Source of the DNA: an uncultured Clostridia bacterium
Lineage (GTDB): Bacteria; Bacillota; Clostridia; Christensenellales; Borkfalkiaceae
Assembly (NCBI GenBank): GCA_947598205.1
Contig: CANQFB010000010.1
Location: forward strand, 1-54,799
Length of the DNA stretch: 54,799 nt
Direction: 5' to 3'
A model generated the notes under the pieces. That model saw only the letters and a program-made list of their open reading frames with translations. It made no database searches and was not told the origin of the DNA. Numbering within the stretch: the stretch's first letter is position 1; each line of letters begins with the position of its first letter. Below, piece after piece: positions 42,169 through 51,894 of this stretch. Position numbers and translations under genes: made by a program.

Positions 42169-42786
42169 ATGAGCAAGGAAAACTACGACATTCTGGGGCT
42201 CGACGAAAATGCGACGGACGAGGAGATCGACCGCCGCTACGAAGAGCTCAAGAAGAAATATAACGAGGAAAAGTGGCAGGACGGCGAGGCGGGGAACGCG
42301 GCCGCGCGCATGCTCACGCGGCTCGAGGCCGCCTACGAGGAGATCAAGGACGAGCGCAGGGAGGCGCATAAGGAGGAGGATAAGGCCTCTTCCAACGGGT
42401 TCGAGGAAGTCGCTTCCGCCATCCGCAGCGGCGATCTCGTGCGCGCCCAGCAGCTCCTCGACGCCTTCAACGAACGCAACGCCGAATGGCACTATTTGCA
42501 ATCGGTCGTCTTTTATAAGAAGAATTGGATGAACGAGAGCAAGAAACAGCTCGAGATCGCCCTGCAAATGGACGGGGAGAACGAGAAATACCGCACCGCC
42601 TATGAGAAACTGAAGGCGCGGGCGGAATATAAGAACGAGACGGGCGGCGCGCCCAACACCAACCCCAACCCCGCCCCGCAGGGGAACGAGATGGGAGGGG
42701 GGAATTGGTGCTCGACCTGCGCCACGATGTGCTATACCTACATGTGCGTGAATTGTCTCTTCAATATGTGTTGCAACTGCAGATAA
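42169..42786 (+). CDS. J-domain-like protein with TPR-like middle and Cys-rich tail
   Basis: 205 aa. Residues 1-60 resemble a J domain (YDILGLDENATDEEIDRRYEEL), but the HPD motif needed to stimulate DnaK is missing. Residues about 75-150 look like paired TPR helices (AEWHYLQSVVFYKKNW). A Gly/Asn/Pro linker leads to a C-terminal tail with eight cysteines in 24 residues (CSTCATMC, CVNC, CCNC), probably metal-binding or membrane-associated. The gene lies 25 bp after DUF5685; helical neighbours and order suggest a shared process, not identified. Confidence 0.8.
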   Translation: MSKENYDILGLDENATDEEIDRRYEELKKKYNEEKWQDGEAGNAAARMLTRLEAAYEEIKDERREAHKEEDKASSNGFEEVASAIRSGDLVRAQQLLDAFNERNAEWHYLQSVVFYKKNWMNESKKQLEIALQMDGENEKYRTAYEKLKARAEYKNETGGAPNTNPNPAPQGNEMGGGNWCSTCATMCYTYMCVNCLFNMCCNCR

Positions 42787-42795
42787 GGTGAAACC

Positions 42796-43347
42796 GTGAA
42801 GCGTCCTTCAAGATCTTTCGAGATCGTACTATCCGCCATCGCGTGCGCGGTGGTATCCCTTGCGCTCACCCTCGCCTCCTATGTGAATTTTCTCATGGCG
42901 GCGGGATACCTCCTCGCAATCTTCGCGCTCATGGTGCCCCTTTCCAAAGATTTCATATGGGGGGAAGTGCTCGCCTTTCTCGGGGGCGTCCTCCTCGCCT
43001 TTTTCTTCGGCGCGCTCGCCTTTTTCTGGGAGATCCTGCCGTTTGCGGTCTTCTTCGGCCTGCACCCCCTGATCAACTATCTGCAACTGCGTTTTACGAA
43101 GAAAAAGCCCCTGCACGCGCTCTGGTTTGTGCTGAAGGCCGCATGGTTCGACGGGGCGATGCTCCTGATGTGGTTCACCCTCGCGGGCGTGCTCGGCATC
43201 ACGGAGGCCGTCTGGTATGAATGGGTGTCGAAATATCTCTATCTCGTCGTCTTTCTGGGCGGAACGATCTTTTTTGCGGTTTACGACGTCCTCATGTTTC
43301 TTTGCCAGAAATCGGTGAATGCGATCGTAAAACGCATCAAGAGGTGA
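42796..43347 (+). CDS. Predicted multi-pass membrane protein
   Basis: 183 aa from a GTG start behind AAGGTGAAACC. Four to five transmembrane helices lie at about 8-50, 57-95, 110-135 and 145-170. I do not recognise the family. It starts 9 bp after the J-like gene and ends 2 bp before the rRNA methyltransferase gene, so it is in the same operon. Confidence 0.8.
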   Translation: MKRPSRSFEIVLSAIACAVVSLALTLASYVNFLMAAGYLLAIFALMVPLSKDFIWGEVLAFLGGVLLAFFFGALAFFWEILPFAVFFGLHPLINYLQLRFTKKKPLHALWFVLKAAWFDGAMLLMWFTLAGVLGITEAVWYEWVSKYLYLVVFLGGTIFFAVYDVLMFLCQKSVNAIVKRIKR

Positions 43348-43349
43348 AT

Positions 43350-44738
43350 ATGGAAAAAAATGATATTGCCGTCGTCACGGCCGAAGGGCTCGGCACACAT
43401 GGCGAAGGCGTCGCGAAGTGCAACGGCCTTACCATCTTTGTACCTTATGTTTTGAAGGGGGAGAGGGCGCGCATCAAGCTCATGAAGATCAGAGGGGAGA
43501 TGGGCTTTGCGAAGGCGGAGGAGATCCTTACGCCCGCCGAAGAGCGCGTCCGCCCCAAATGCCCCGTCTTCTACCGTTGCGGGGGATGCCAGCTCCAGCA
43601 CCTCCGCTACCGCGACCAGCTCAAATTCAAACAGGAACTCATCCGCGATACCCTCAAAAAGCTCGCGGGGATCGAGACGGAAGTTTCGCCCTGCGTGAAG
43701 AGCGACAAGGAGTACGGCTACCGCAACAAATTACAGCTCCCCGTCGGCAGCGACGGATGGGATGTGCGCGTGGGCTTTTATGCCGAACGTTCGCACCGCA
43801 TCGTCGAAACGGACGAATGCCCCCTTCACCCCGCATGGGTGAATAAGCTCATCGCCGCCCTCAAAGATTTTATGGAAAAATGCGGGCTCGACGGCTATGA
43901 TGAGGAAAGAGGACGGGGGCATGTCCGCCACTTGGTTGTAAGAGAGATCAAAAACCGCTTTCTCGTCACCCTCGTTACGACGGTGCGGAAGATCGCGGGC
44001 ATCGACTATTTCTGCTACCTTCTCGATGAGATCTTTCCCGAATACAGCCTCTACCTCAACATCAACAAGGAGGATACCAACGCCATTTTGGGCGAGGAAT
44101 TTATCCTCGTCAAAGGCCCCGGGTTTTACGGCGGCACGGAGTGCGGCATCCAATACGAAGTCGGGCCCAACACCTTTTTGCAGGTCAACGACGGAGTGCG
44201 GGCCAAGCTCTATGAGCGCGCCGTCTCCCTCGTCGGGGAGGATGAGACGGTCGTCGATTGCTATGCGGGTTGCGGGCTTATGACCGCCATGTTCGCAAAA
44301 AAATGCCGCTATGTTTACGGGATCGAGCTCATTCCCGAGGCCAGCCGCTGTGCCGACGCCCTCAAGGAGCGAAACGGCCTCGGGGAGAAGATGACAAATC
44401 TCTGCGGAAAGGTGGAGGACCGCCTCAAGGAGGTGGGCTCCCTCGAGGGGGCGACCGTCGTTTTGGATCCGCCCCGCGCGGGCGTTGCGAAGAGCGTGCT
44501 CGATGAGATCATACGCGGCGGCGCGAAGAAGATCGTCATGATCTCCTGCGACGGGGCGACGCTCGCCCGCGACCTCGGCTATCTCACGGGGACGCTCGCC
44601 GTAAACGAGGCAGGAGAACTCGTCAAGACGGGAAACGGGCCTACCATGTACGCGATCGAGCTTGTAGAACCCTTCGATATGTTCCCCCAGACCCGCCATG
44701 TCGAGACGCTCGTTCTGCTTTCCCGCATCGAGCGGTAA
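43350..44738 (+). CDS. rlmD: 23S rRNA (uracil-5-)-methyltransferase, RlmD/RumA family
   Basis: A 462-aa SAM-dependent methyltransferase. A TRAM domain (about 5-60) is followed by an iron-sulfur motif with C71, C77, C80 and C157 (CPVFYRCGGCQ), then the catalytic domain with VVDCYAGCGLMTAMFA, LDPPRAG and the nucleophile in MISCDGATLARDL. This pattern fits RlmD; Gram-positives often have RlmCD, so the exact uridine(s) methylated are unsure. The ATG at 43350 follows GAGGTGAAT. It is the last gene of the trpS-led cluster. Confidence 0.92.
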   Translation: MEKNDIAVVTAEGLGTHGEGVAKCNGLTIFVPYVLKGERARIKLMKIRGEMGFAKAEEILTPAEERVRPKCPVFYRCGGCQLQHLRYRDQLKFKQELIRDTLKKLAGIETEVSPCVKSDKEYGYRNKLQLPVGSDGWDVRVGFYAERSHRIVETDECPLHPAWVNKLIAALKDFMEKCGLDGYDEERGRGHVRHLVVREIKNRFLVTLVTTVRKIAGIDYFCYLLDEIFPEYSLYLNINKEDTNAILGEEFILVKGPGFYGGTECGIQYEVGPNTFLQVNDGVRAKLYERAVSLVGEDETVVDCYAGCGLMTAMFAKKCRYVYGIELIPEASRCADALKERNGLGEKMTNLCGKVEDRLKEVGSLEGATVVLDPPRAGVAKSVLDEIIRGGAKKIVMISCDGATLARDLGYLTGTLAVNEAGELVKTGNGPTMYAIELVEPFDMFPQTRHVETLVLLSRIER

Positions 44739-44757
44739 AGGAATTTGATCTTGATGT

Positions 44758-44798
44758 GCGCCCCGCGGGATTTTTCTCTGCCCGCGCGGCGTTTTTTT
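44758..44798 (+). terminator. Intrinsic terminator after rlmD
   Basis: A GC-rich hairpin CGCC(C)CGCGGG/CCCGCGCGGCG followed by seven T. Confidence 0.78.
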
Positions 44799-44845
44799 AT
44801 CGGTTTGAAAACTATGTGATAATTGCATAAACGTTAGATTTTTTC

Positions 44846-44874
44846 TTGACAATTTTGTATTTTTCGCGTATAAT
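44846..44874 (+). promoter_or_regulatory. Sigma-A promoter of the redoxin lipoprotein gene
   Basis: TTGACA (44846-44851), a 17-bp spacer and TATAAT (44869-44874), both consensus. This is one of the strongest promoters in the window. Confidence 0.82.
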
Positions 44875-44937
44875 GATAAAAAAATCGTATAAATTCGTGC
44901 TCCGTCCCATTTTATGAACGGGCGGAAGGAGGACGGT

Positions 44938-46527
44938 ATGAAAAAATTCATCGCGCGCAGTGCGCTCTTTGCGGCGTCTCTTTGCCTCGCCCTGTGCGGC
45001 GCGGGGCTCTCCGCATGCGGGAAGAAGGAGGAACCCGATCCTCCCAAGGCGGAGACGCATGTCCATAACTATACGGCGTGGACGACCAAGGAGAAGGCGA
45101 CCTGCACCGAGCCCGGCCTTCAGGAGAGAACTTGCCAGAACCCCGGTTGCCCCGAGGACGAGCGCGTCGTCACGCGCGAGATCCCCGCGCTCGGCCACGA
45201 TTGGGACGAGGGCGTCCCCGTCGCGGGGAAGACGGCTTCGTGCACAGAACCCGGGGAGATGCTCTACACCTGCAACGCCTGCGGCGATCATGAGACGCGT
45301 AAGATCCCCGCATTCGGCCACACATGGCGGCTTCTGGAGCGCACGAAGGAGCCCACTTGCACCCAGCCCGGCGAGGAATCGCACATGTGCACCGTCTGCA
45401 AGACGGTGGAGGAGGGGGCCGTTGTGCCCGCCCTCGGCCATGCGTGGGAGACGGTGAACTTCACCCCCGCGACCTGCACCGAGCCCGGCACCCGCACGCG
45501 CACATGTACCCGTTGCGGCGAGCGGAGCGAGACGGATACCGATCCCCTCGGCCATAATTGGGAGGCATATTACACCGTCGACGTGCCCGCCACCTTCGAC
45601 CATGCGGGGGAGAAATCGTATCACTGCGCCCGTTGCGGCGAGCGGGACGAGGCGCGCGCCGTCGTCATTCCGCAACTCAACGAGAACACGCCCATCGAGT
45701 ATGAATTCCGCCTTCTGCGCAACAACGGCGCGGCCGTCACCGACCGTTCCATCACCGTGAGCGTCTTCGGCGAAGATGGCGAAGAGGTGGCGAGAAGCCG
45801 CAGTTCCACCTTGAAAGACGGCGTCTTCAAGGCAGAGCTCCTGCCGCGGAAATACACGGTGAAGATCGATCCCGAGACCCTTCCCGCGGGCTATACCGCC
45901 GATGCGGTCTATGAAGTGGACTACGAAGATCCTGTATGCAAGCTGTGGCTCACCGCATCGCCCATCGAGGGGGAGGCGGGCAGTTCCGTCCGCTACAGCG
46001 TGGGCTCGGTCATGCACGATTTCTCCTATGAGACGCTGAACGGCGACACCATCGTCCTTTCGGAGCTCCTGCAAGAATATAAGCTCGTCGTTCTGAACTT
46101 CTTCTACACGGGCTGTACATGGTGCCGCACCGAGTTCCCGGGGCTCGTGAATGCCTATGAGGCCTACCGCGAGGACGTCTGCGTCATCGCCATCGACCCC
46201 GATCCCTACGGCGGGGACGGCGAGGCGGCTATCCGCGCCTTTGCCTCCTCCTTCAACATGACCTTCTTCGTCGTGCGGGATACCACCGTGCGCCTCCATG
46301 CCCGCTTCGGCATCTCGAGCTATCCGCAGACGGCCTTCATCGACCGCGAGGGCGTGGTGGCGGAATTCCACACCGAGGCCATCGGCACCTCCGCAGAGAC
46401 CTCCGAGCGGCTGTTTTCCTCCATCTTTGAGAAATATACGGCCGACGGATATTGGCAGAGGGGGAGCGAAGAGAGACCCGCCCTTTCCCAAGCGGCCCTG
46501 CCCGCAAGACGCAGAGAAGAGTTTTGA
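44938..46527 (+). CDS. Surface lipoprotein with Cys-rich repeats and a thioredoxin-like domain
   Basis: 529 aa. Signal peptide with lipobox LSAC (lipidated C27). About five repeats of 35-45 residues (43-245), each with C(T)EPG or a variant, a CxxC or C..CG pair and a closing IPALGHxW. A beta-sandwich segment follows (255-340). Residues 355-510 are a TlpA/AhpC-like redoxin domain with active-site CTWC (393-396) and the cis-proline loop SSYPQTAF. It should act as a thiol-disulfide or peroxide-linked enzyme outside the cell. No redox partner gene such as ccdA is adjacent. The ATG follows GGAAGGAGGACGGT. Confidence 0.88.
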   Translation: MKKFIARSALFAASLCLALCGAGLSACGKKEEPDPPKAETHVHNYTAWTTKEKATCTEPGLQERTCQNPGCPEDERVVTREIPALGHDWDEGVPVAGKTASCTEPGEMLYTCNACGDHETRKIPAFGHTWRLLERTKEPTCTQPGEESHMCTVCKTVEEGAVVPALGHAWETVNFTPATCTEPGTRTRTCTRCGERSETDTDPLGHNWEAYYTVDVPATFDHAGEKSYHCARCGERDEARAVVIPQLNENTPIEYEFRLLRNNGAAVTDRSITVSVFGEDGEEVARSRSSTLKDGVFKAELLPRKYTVKIDPETLPAGYTADAVYEVDYEDPVCKLWLTASPIEGEAGSSVRYSVGSVMHDFSYETLNGDTIVLSELLQEYKLVVLNFFYTGCTWCRTEFPGLVNAYEAYREDVCVIAIDPDPYGGDGEAAIRAFASSFNMTFFVVRDTTVRLHARFGISSYPQTAFIDREGVVAEFHTEAIGTSAETSERLFSSIFEKYTADGYWQRGSEERPALSQAALPARRREEF

Positions 46528-46545
46528 GCATACCATGTCTGCGAT

Positions 46546-46580
46546 ACGGCCCGCAAAAACGCGCGGGCCGTTTTTATTTT
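46546..46580 (+). terminator. Intrinsic terminator after the redoxin lipoprotein gene
   Basis: ACGGCCCGC/GCGGGCCGT with an 8-nt loop, then TTTTTATTTTTT. Confidence 0.88.
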
Positions 46581-46696
46581 TTGGAAAATCCTTTCCGCAG
46601 GGAGACGGGGTAAAATGTATTCTTAAAAGTTTATTTGCATAAATCTTGAAAATGTTAAAAATAATGTGACAATTTGCATAATCGCGCCCGATTTGT

Positions 46697-46725
46697 TTGA
46701 CAAAACCGCCCGTTGCGTGTAATAT
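46697..46725 (+). promoter_or_regulatory. Sigma-A promoter of the 1674-aa lipoprotein gene
   Basis: TTGACA (46697-46702), a 17-bp spacer and TAATAT (46720-46725), leader about 80 nt. Confidence 0.72.
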
Positions 46726-46808
46726 GATAGTAATGCGAACAAATTAAACATGCGGAAAGGATCTATGTTTTCGGCGCATTTTCCCCGCGAGGGGGAGAGG
46801 AGGAAAGA

Positions 46809-49800
46809 ATGAAATCATTGAGAAGATCGATCATCGTCATGCTTGGTGCGGCGCTCGCCATCTTTGCGCTCGCCCTCTTCGGGGCGTGCGGAGGGAAGGG
46901 GCAGAAGGAAGTCACCCTCACCTTCTATGCGAACGGCGGAACGGCCGTCGAGGCCGTCACCGCAAAGCCGGGCGATGAGGTGGATCTCCCCGTCACGGAG
47001 CGGGAACACCACACCTTTACGGGCTGGTATTTGGAGGAAGATCTGAGCGGCGAACCGCTCACGGGTTCCATCTCCGCGCCCAAGAAGGATACTTCTTACT
47101 ATGCGGGCTGGAAGGAGGATGCGAAGGTCTCCTATACCGTCTACGTCTATTTCCAGAACGTGGCGGCGACGGCCTACACCCGTCCGCGCGACGAGGCGCC
47201 CATCGAGGGGGAGGGATATGTCGGCGAGACCGTCACGCCCGATTCCACCTTCGATCACTTCACCTTTGAACCCGATCCCGTCCTCGGCGCATCCAACCCC
47301 GCGCCCGTGACCACGCTCACCCTCTCCGAGGACAGCGAAGAGAACGTCTTCTATCTCTATTTCTCCCGCATGACCTATACCGTCGCTTACGACGCCAACC
47401 TCCCCGCATCGCTCGTCAGCGGGAGCGTGCCTTCGCAGAGCGTCCGCTATGAGGGCAGGACGGCGACGATGGAGAACGGCTTTTCGGCCGAGGGATACCG
47501 CTTTGTGGGCTGGAGCCTCAAGCGGAGCGACGTTCCAAACGATGAGATCATTTTCGCGGGCGATCGCGAAGATCTCCTCACCGTGCTCGGCCCTACGACG
47601 CTCTATGCCGTCTGGGACGAGAGCTATCACGACCGTGCGGGAAGTTCCGATCTCGTCTTCTTCCCCCGCCTCGAGGAGGGCGTCGCCTACATGCTCCGCG
47701 GCGGCCACGAATTTACGGGCGAAAGGGAGGGGGACAGCTTCACCTTCAAAAAGGAGAGCGGCGAGGTCATGCTCGAGGGCAGGGCGGCAGACGGCTTCTT
47801 CTCCTACAAAAACCATGACGTCGCGGCGACCTATGTGCTCTACGATACCTATTCCGATCCCAAATATCAAAGCGTCACCGATCCCGCCCGCTACGATGCG
47901 AGCGTGACGCTTGAACTCGACGAATATCTCAATGCCACATATACCGATAAGGCGGGCAAGACGCACACGGGCGCGCTCCTCTTCGATGCGACCCGCGGCG
48001 ACTATCTTCTCTCTGCGGAGGACGGGGAGAAGCTCCATGTGCAATTCCGCCACACCGATGCGGGCAGCCATCCCTATATCTTCTCGATCGGAGGGCCCGA
48101 GGCGGGCTACTACGCCGAAATGCTCTCCATCGAATTCCCCTATCCCACGGGCGAGATGCTCGTGCTCGACGGATACGGCCTCGCCACCCTCTACCTCAAT
48201 ACCGCCGAAGGCGTGTTCTTGGGCTTCGACGGCACCTATTATATCCCCGCGACCGTCGGCGATCCCCATTCGGGCGAAGCGATGTATAAGGTCTTCGTGG
48301 ACATCGTCGACGAGCTCGGCATGCTCCAATCTGAACCGGGCGAATATGCGAGCTATGTGATGACCATTCCGCTCGATACGCAGGAGCTCGAAGAGGACTT
48401 CGACGGATATATCATCTCCAACGGCCTCTATCTCGGCTTCGGGCAGGACGATCGGGAACTTACCTATGCGGGGAAGGACGGGGAGACGCTCTTCCTCGAC
48501 GGCCTCGGATATTTTGCCGACAGCGCCGTCTACAAGGATAAGGCGGGCAACACGCACAAGGGGAGCTATGTCTATAAGGACGATACCTATTCGGGCTTCA
48601 TCGTCACCCTTACGGAAGAGACGGGCGATACGTTCACTTTCAAGCTCGCCTTCGACCGCGGCGGCTATACCTTCGAGACCTTCGATCCCGATGAGGAGAG
48701 TTCCTATCGCGAATTCCGCCACATGACGGACGTGCTCGACTATCCCGTCCTCATCCTCTTTGAGGACACGGTGGAAGTGAACGGCGCGCAAAAGCCTCGC
48801 GCGGAGATCTGGATCACTCTCGACGGCGGCAACACCGTCTTCAAGGGGGGCGAAGGCTGGTACGAGACGGACGGCTCCATCGGCAGGGATATTTATACCT
48901 TCCACCTCACGCAGGCGGTGGAGGGATATGCCGCGCTCGTGCCCGAAGAGATGAAATTTTACACGACGCAGGTGAACCGCAGCGACAACAACAGGCCCAT
49001 CGACGTCTACTTCCTCCTCGAGGAGAACGGCGAGAAGCATTATACCGAATATTCGCTTGCAGACGGGAGTACGATCTGGGGGAACAACGATCCCACCGTC
49101 CTCGGCGCAGGATCTCTGTGGCTGAGAGAGGGCGGCGAGCCCGTGGAGGGGAGCTTCTCGCTGGGCGTAAATACCTACTTCAACTATTCCTACATCCAAT
49201 TTGTCTATGGCGATGAGACGGGCGCCGCCGTCAGGGCCCGCTATATCGCCGGTGAAGACGATCTCTGGACGCCCATCCAAGGCGTGGAAGTCGAACTTCA
49301 GATCTATATCTACACCGAAGGGACGGACGGCATGCCCGATACGGCCGGCTTCTATACCAACCTCGTCCTCGACCGCTTCCTCATCGGCGATACCCTTGCA
49401 GAGCGGGGGAACGCCGTCTACGACTACCGTAATGCCGATCAGCCCGATTGGCAGAGCGCGACCTATGAGGTCGTGGATACGACCGTCTTCGGCGAAGACA
49501 TCTATTCGCTCAAGATCAACGGGACGGAGATCTTCAGGTTCGTCGTCACCTACTTCTCGGATGTGAACGGCAACGGCGACTATGTCTACTTCACCGAAGA
49601 TGAGACGCTTGCGGGCGAATATTCCTCCCCCGAGGGCGGCTCTCTCCGCCTCGACGGCTTCTATTGGGCGGAATATCTCGACGGCGAAGGCAACCGCTTT
49701 GAGGGGACGTATTCCGTCGATCCCGACGGCGACGAGCTCTATTTCACCCCGAGCGAAGGGTTGGATTTCTACATCTCCATCGATAAGGAGGAGGGGGCTT

Positions 49801-51833
49801 TCTATCCCCTCGACGGGGCTTACGGCGAATGGATCGTCGTCGACAGGAACATGAATCCCGTCGGCGAAGGGGTGGAAAACGGCGACTATCTCGCCTTTAC
49901 CTTCGATGGCCGCGGCAACGCGACGGTCTCCTTCATCGGGAGCGCTTCGGGGGCGAGGACGGGCATCTATGAGGCCGTGGACGCCTCCAACTATGAGTAC
50001 CGCGTCTATATCAATCTTCCGGGCCTCGGCACCAACGAGGGGAACGGCTGGTATATCCAGCTCTATCCCTACGATGAGAACCTTGCCATCCTCTTCGATG
50101 TGGATACTTCGGGCACGTTCATCAACGAGAATTGGGATGTTTTGTGGCTCGACGGCTTCGGCGGCGGCGTCTTGCGGGCGGCGGACGGCAGCATCTCGGC
50201 GACGGGCATGTACACCGTTCTCGACGAGCAAAACGGCTTCATGATGTTCACCTACGGCGAGAACGAGAACGCATTCTTCCTCTTCGACAGGGTGAAGCGC
50301 TCCTTCCGCATCATCGACTACAGCGAGGCGAGCGGCGTATGGTTCTCGCAGGATCTCGATTATGTCGCCTTCGGGGAAGACGGGTTCTTCCAAATCGGCG
50401 CACGCGGAGAGGATGCGGAGAGGACGAGCGGCGCATACTACTTCGACGAAGACAATTTGTATCTCGTCTTCTACACCTTCGAGGTGCTTTCCGTCCCGCG
50501 CCCGCAGACGGCGGAAACGCCCTCCCTCACGATCAGGGAGAAGGTCTATTACCGCGCCGCGCTCGAGGAGGGCGTGCTCACCATGAAGGGCGTTCTGAAC
50601 TTCTATGAGCGCGACGGCGAGACCCCGCTTGGAGAGCTTCCCTCCCTCAACGTGACCCTCGCGATCTCGGTCAATATCGGCCCGAACTACAACAATGCGG
50701 CGACCGTGACCGTAGAAGCAGGGCAGAAGCATGCAGGCGCATATGAGGGCTTCCTCTTCAATATCTACACCAATGGGGAAGTACGGCCGCGCATCTCCTA
50801 TCAGGATTTCACCTACTTTGTGACCTTCCGATTCGACGGGACGAGCGCAAGCACATTCAATATCTCCGCGGGCTATACCTCCATCAGGATGCTCGACTTC
50901 TACAACGGCCTGCAAGAGGGCGGCGAAGAGGGCAATGGCAACTATACGGGCGGCGAGATCACCAAGGAGATCTTGGGCTTCGGGCCCATCATGCTCGATC
51001 AGGCCTTCTACAGCGGCAGATTCCTCTATGAGAACAAGAACCCTTCCGCGAAGGCCGATCCCGTCGTCTTTGAAGACGTCGCACAAGATGCGGTGCGCGT
51101 GCTCGGGCACAGATCCGATCTCAACGGCGACCTTCTCGAGATCTTGTTCGATGTGAGCGGCAAGCATTACGCCGTCGATTTCGTCGAGAGCTATGCGGAA
51201 GAAGTTGGCGCATGCTATATCCTCTGGGGCTTCTATGAATATGAGGAGCGGGAACTCGTGAGCGGCGGGAAGACGTACACCTTGGGCCTCAAGCATCTCA
51301 TCCGCGCCACGGCGGCGGGCACTCCGGGCTATGGACGCGACGGGTACAATCTCAATCCCTCCGATCTCGTGGGCGAAGTCGTCTACGTCACCCTCATCGA
51401 CGGGGAGAACATCATCGAGGCCGTCGATTCGGGCGTCACGCTCTCGAAGGACGGAGTATGGCTGGCCGTGGCCAAGCAAGGGGGCGGCTTCTCGGGGTAC
51501 CTGTTCACCTTCCGCAAAGATGCGCAGGGTGCGATCGAAGAGGTCACTCTCGAAATCAGGAACTTCACTTCCGCGGAGGCGGTGGGCGGCTTCCTCGTCT
51601 ACTTCCTCTGCGACGATCAAGGCGATCCCGTCAACGTGCTCGCGATCTACAGCAAGAACGAGAGCGGCCTCTACTCCGCCATGGAGGACGTATCCGACTT
51701 CACCGAAGGAGAGGACGAGGGCACTTGGCTTCTCAACGGGAAGACTTCGGGCGGCATGTCGCAACGCTACATGGTGCGCATCGTCCGCGATGCGGCGGGC
51801 AAGTATGTCGTCACCGTAACCGTCGTGAGGTGA
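46809..51833 (+). CDS. Very large surface lipoprotein with InlB-type and LDG beta repeats
   Basis: 1674 aa. Signal peptide with lipobox LFGAC (C27). Two InlB/Flg_new-type repeats follow (about 35-101 and 190-275; TFTGWYLEEDL, RFVGWSLKRSD). The remainder is beta-rich with diverged repeats built around an LxLDGxG turn (LVLDGYG, LFLDGLG, LRLDGFY, LWLDGFG), rich in Tyr, Asp, Glu and Gly. No catalytic motif is recognised. An adhesin or polymer-binding surface protein is the best guess. GGAGGAAAGA precedes the ATG. It converges on another large lipoprotein gene. Confidence 0.85.
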   Translation: MKSLRRSIIVMLGAALAIFALALFGACGGKGQKEVTLTFYANGGTAVEAVTAKPGDEVDLPVTEREHHTFTGWYLEEDLSGEPLTGSISAPKKDTSYYAGWKEDAKVSYTVYVYFQNVAATAYTRPRDEAPIEGEGYVGETVTPDSTFDHFTFEPDPVLGASNPAPVTTLTLSEDSEENVFYLYFSRMTYTVAYDANLPASLVSGSVPSQSVRYEGRTATMENGFSAEGYRFVGWSLKRSDVPNDEIIFAGDREDLLTVLGPTTLYAVWDESYHDRAGSSDLVFFPRLEEGVAYMLRGGHEFTGEREGDSFTFKKESGEVMLEGRAADGFFSYKNHDVAATYVLYDTYSDPKYQSVTDPARYDASVTLELDEYLNATYTDKAGKTHTGALLFDATRGDYLLSAEDGEKLHVQFRHTDAGSHPYIFSIGGPEAGYYAEMLSIEFPYPTGEMLVLDGYGLATLYLNTAEGVFLGFDGTYYIPATVGDPHSGEAMYKVFVDIVDELGMLQSEPGEYASYVMTIPLDTQELEEDFDGYIISNGLYLGFGQDDRELTYAGKDGETLFLDGLGYFADSAVYKDKAGNTHKGSYVYKDDTYSGFIVTLTEETGDTFTFKLAFDRGGYTFETFDPDEESSYREFRHMTDVLDYPVLILFEDTVEVNGAQKPRAEIWITLDGGNTVFKGGEGWYETDGSIGRDIYTFHLTQAVEGYAALVPEEMKFYTTQVNRSDNNRPIDVYFLLEENGEKHYTEYSLADGSTIWGNNDPTVLGAGSLWLREGGEPVEGSFSLGVNTYFNYSYIQFVYGDETGAAVRARYIAGEDDLWTPIQGVEVELQIYIYTEGTDGMPDTAGFYTNLVLDRFLIGDTLAERGNAVYDYRNADQPDWQSATYEVVDTTVFGEDIYSLKINGTEIFRFVVTYFSDVNGNGDYVYFTEDETLAGEYSSPEGGSLRLDGFYWAEYLDGEGNRFEGTYSVDPDGDELYFTPSEGLDFYISIDKEEGAFYPLDGAYGEWIVVDRNMNPVGEGVENGDYLAFTFDGRGNATVSFIGSASGARTGIYEAVDASNYEYRVYINLPGLGTNEGNGWYIQLYPYDENLAILFDVDTSGTFINENWDVLWLDGFGGGVLRAADGSISATGMYTVLDEQNGFMMFTYGENENAFFLFDRVKRSFRIIDYSEASGVWFSQDLDYVAFGEDGFFQIGARGEDAERTSGAYYFDEDNLYLVFYTFEVLSVPRPQTAETPSLTIREKVYYRAALEEGVLTMKGVLNFYERDGETPLGELPSLNVTLAISVNIGPNYNNAATVTVEAGQKHAGAYEGFLFNIYTNGEVRPRISYQDFTYFVTFRFDGTSASTFNISAGYTSIRMLDFYNGLQEGGEEGNGNYTGGEITKEILGFGPIMLDQAFYSGRFLYENKNPSAKADPVVFEDVAQDAVRVLGHRSDLNGDLLEILFDVSGKHYAVDFVESYAEEVGACYILWGFYEYEERELVSGGKTYTLGLKHLIRATAAGTPGYGRDGYNLNPSDLVGEVVYVTLIDGENIIEAVDSGVTLSKDGVWLAVAKQGGGFSGYLFTFRKDAQGAIEEVTLEIRNFTSAEAVGGFLVYFLCDDQGDPVNVLAIYSKNESGLYSAMEDVSDFTEGEDEGTWLLNGKTSGGMSQRYMVRIVRDAAGKYVVTVTVVR

Positions 51834-51845
51834 TACGCAAACAGT

Positions 51846-51880
51846 ATCAAAAAAACGGCTCGCCTTTGAGCCGTTTTTTC
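51846..51880. terminator. Bidirectional terminator between two lipoprotein genes
   Basis: AAAACGGCTC/GAGCCGTTTT with a CGCCTT-type loop and T-runs on both strands. Confidence 0.88.
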
Positions 51881-51894
51881 ATGCCTTGTTTCGC

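Noticed and set aside
46815..51764. A 1649-codon open frame antisense to the large lipoprotein gene, and similar long antisense frames at 23708-25801 and 37299-38972
   Set aside because: They mirror real genes, lack ribosome binding sites and promoters and translate to low-complexity products. High GC and codon bias explain the missing stops.
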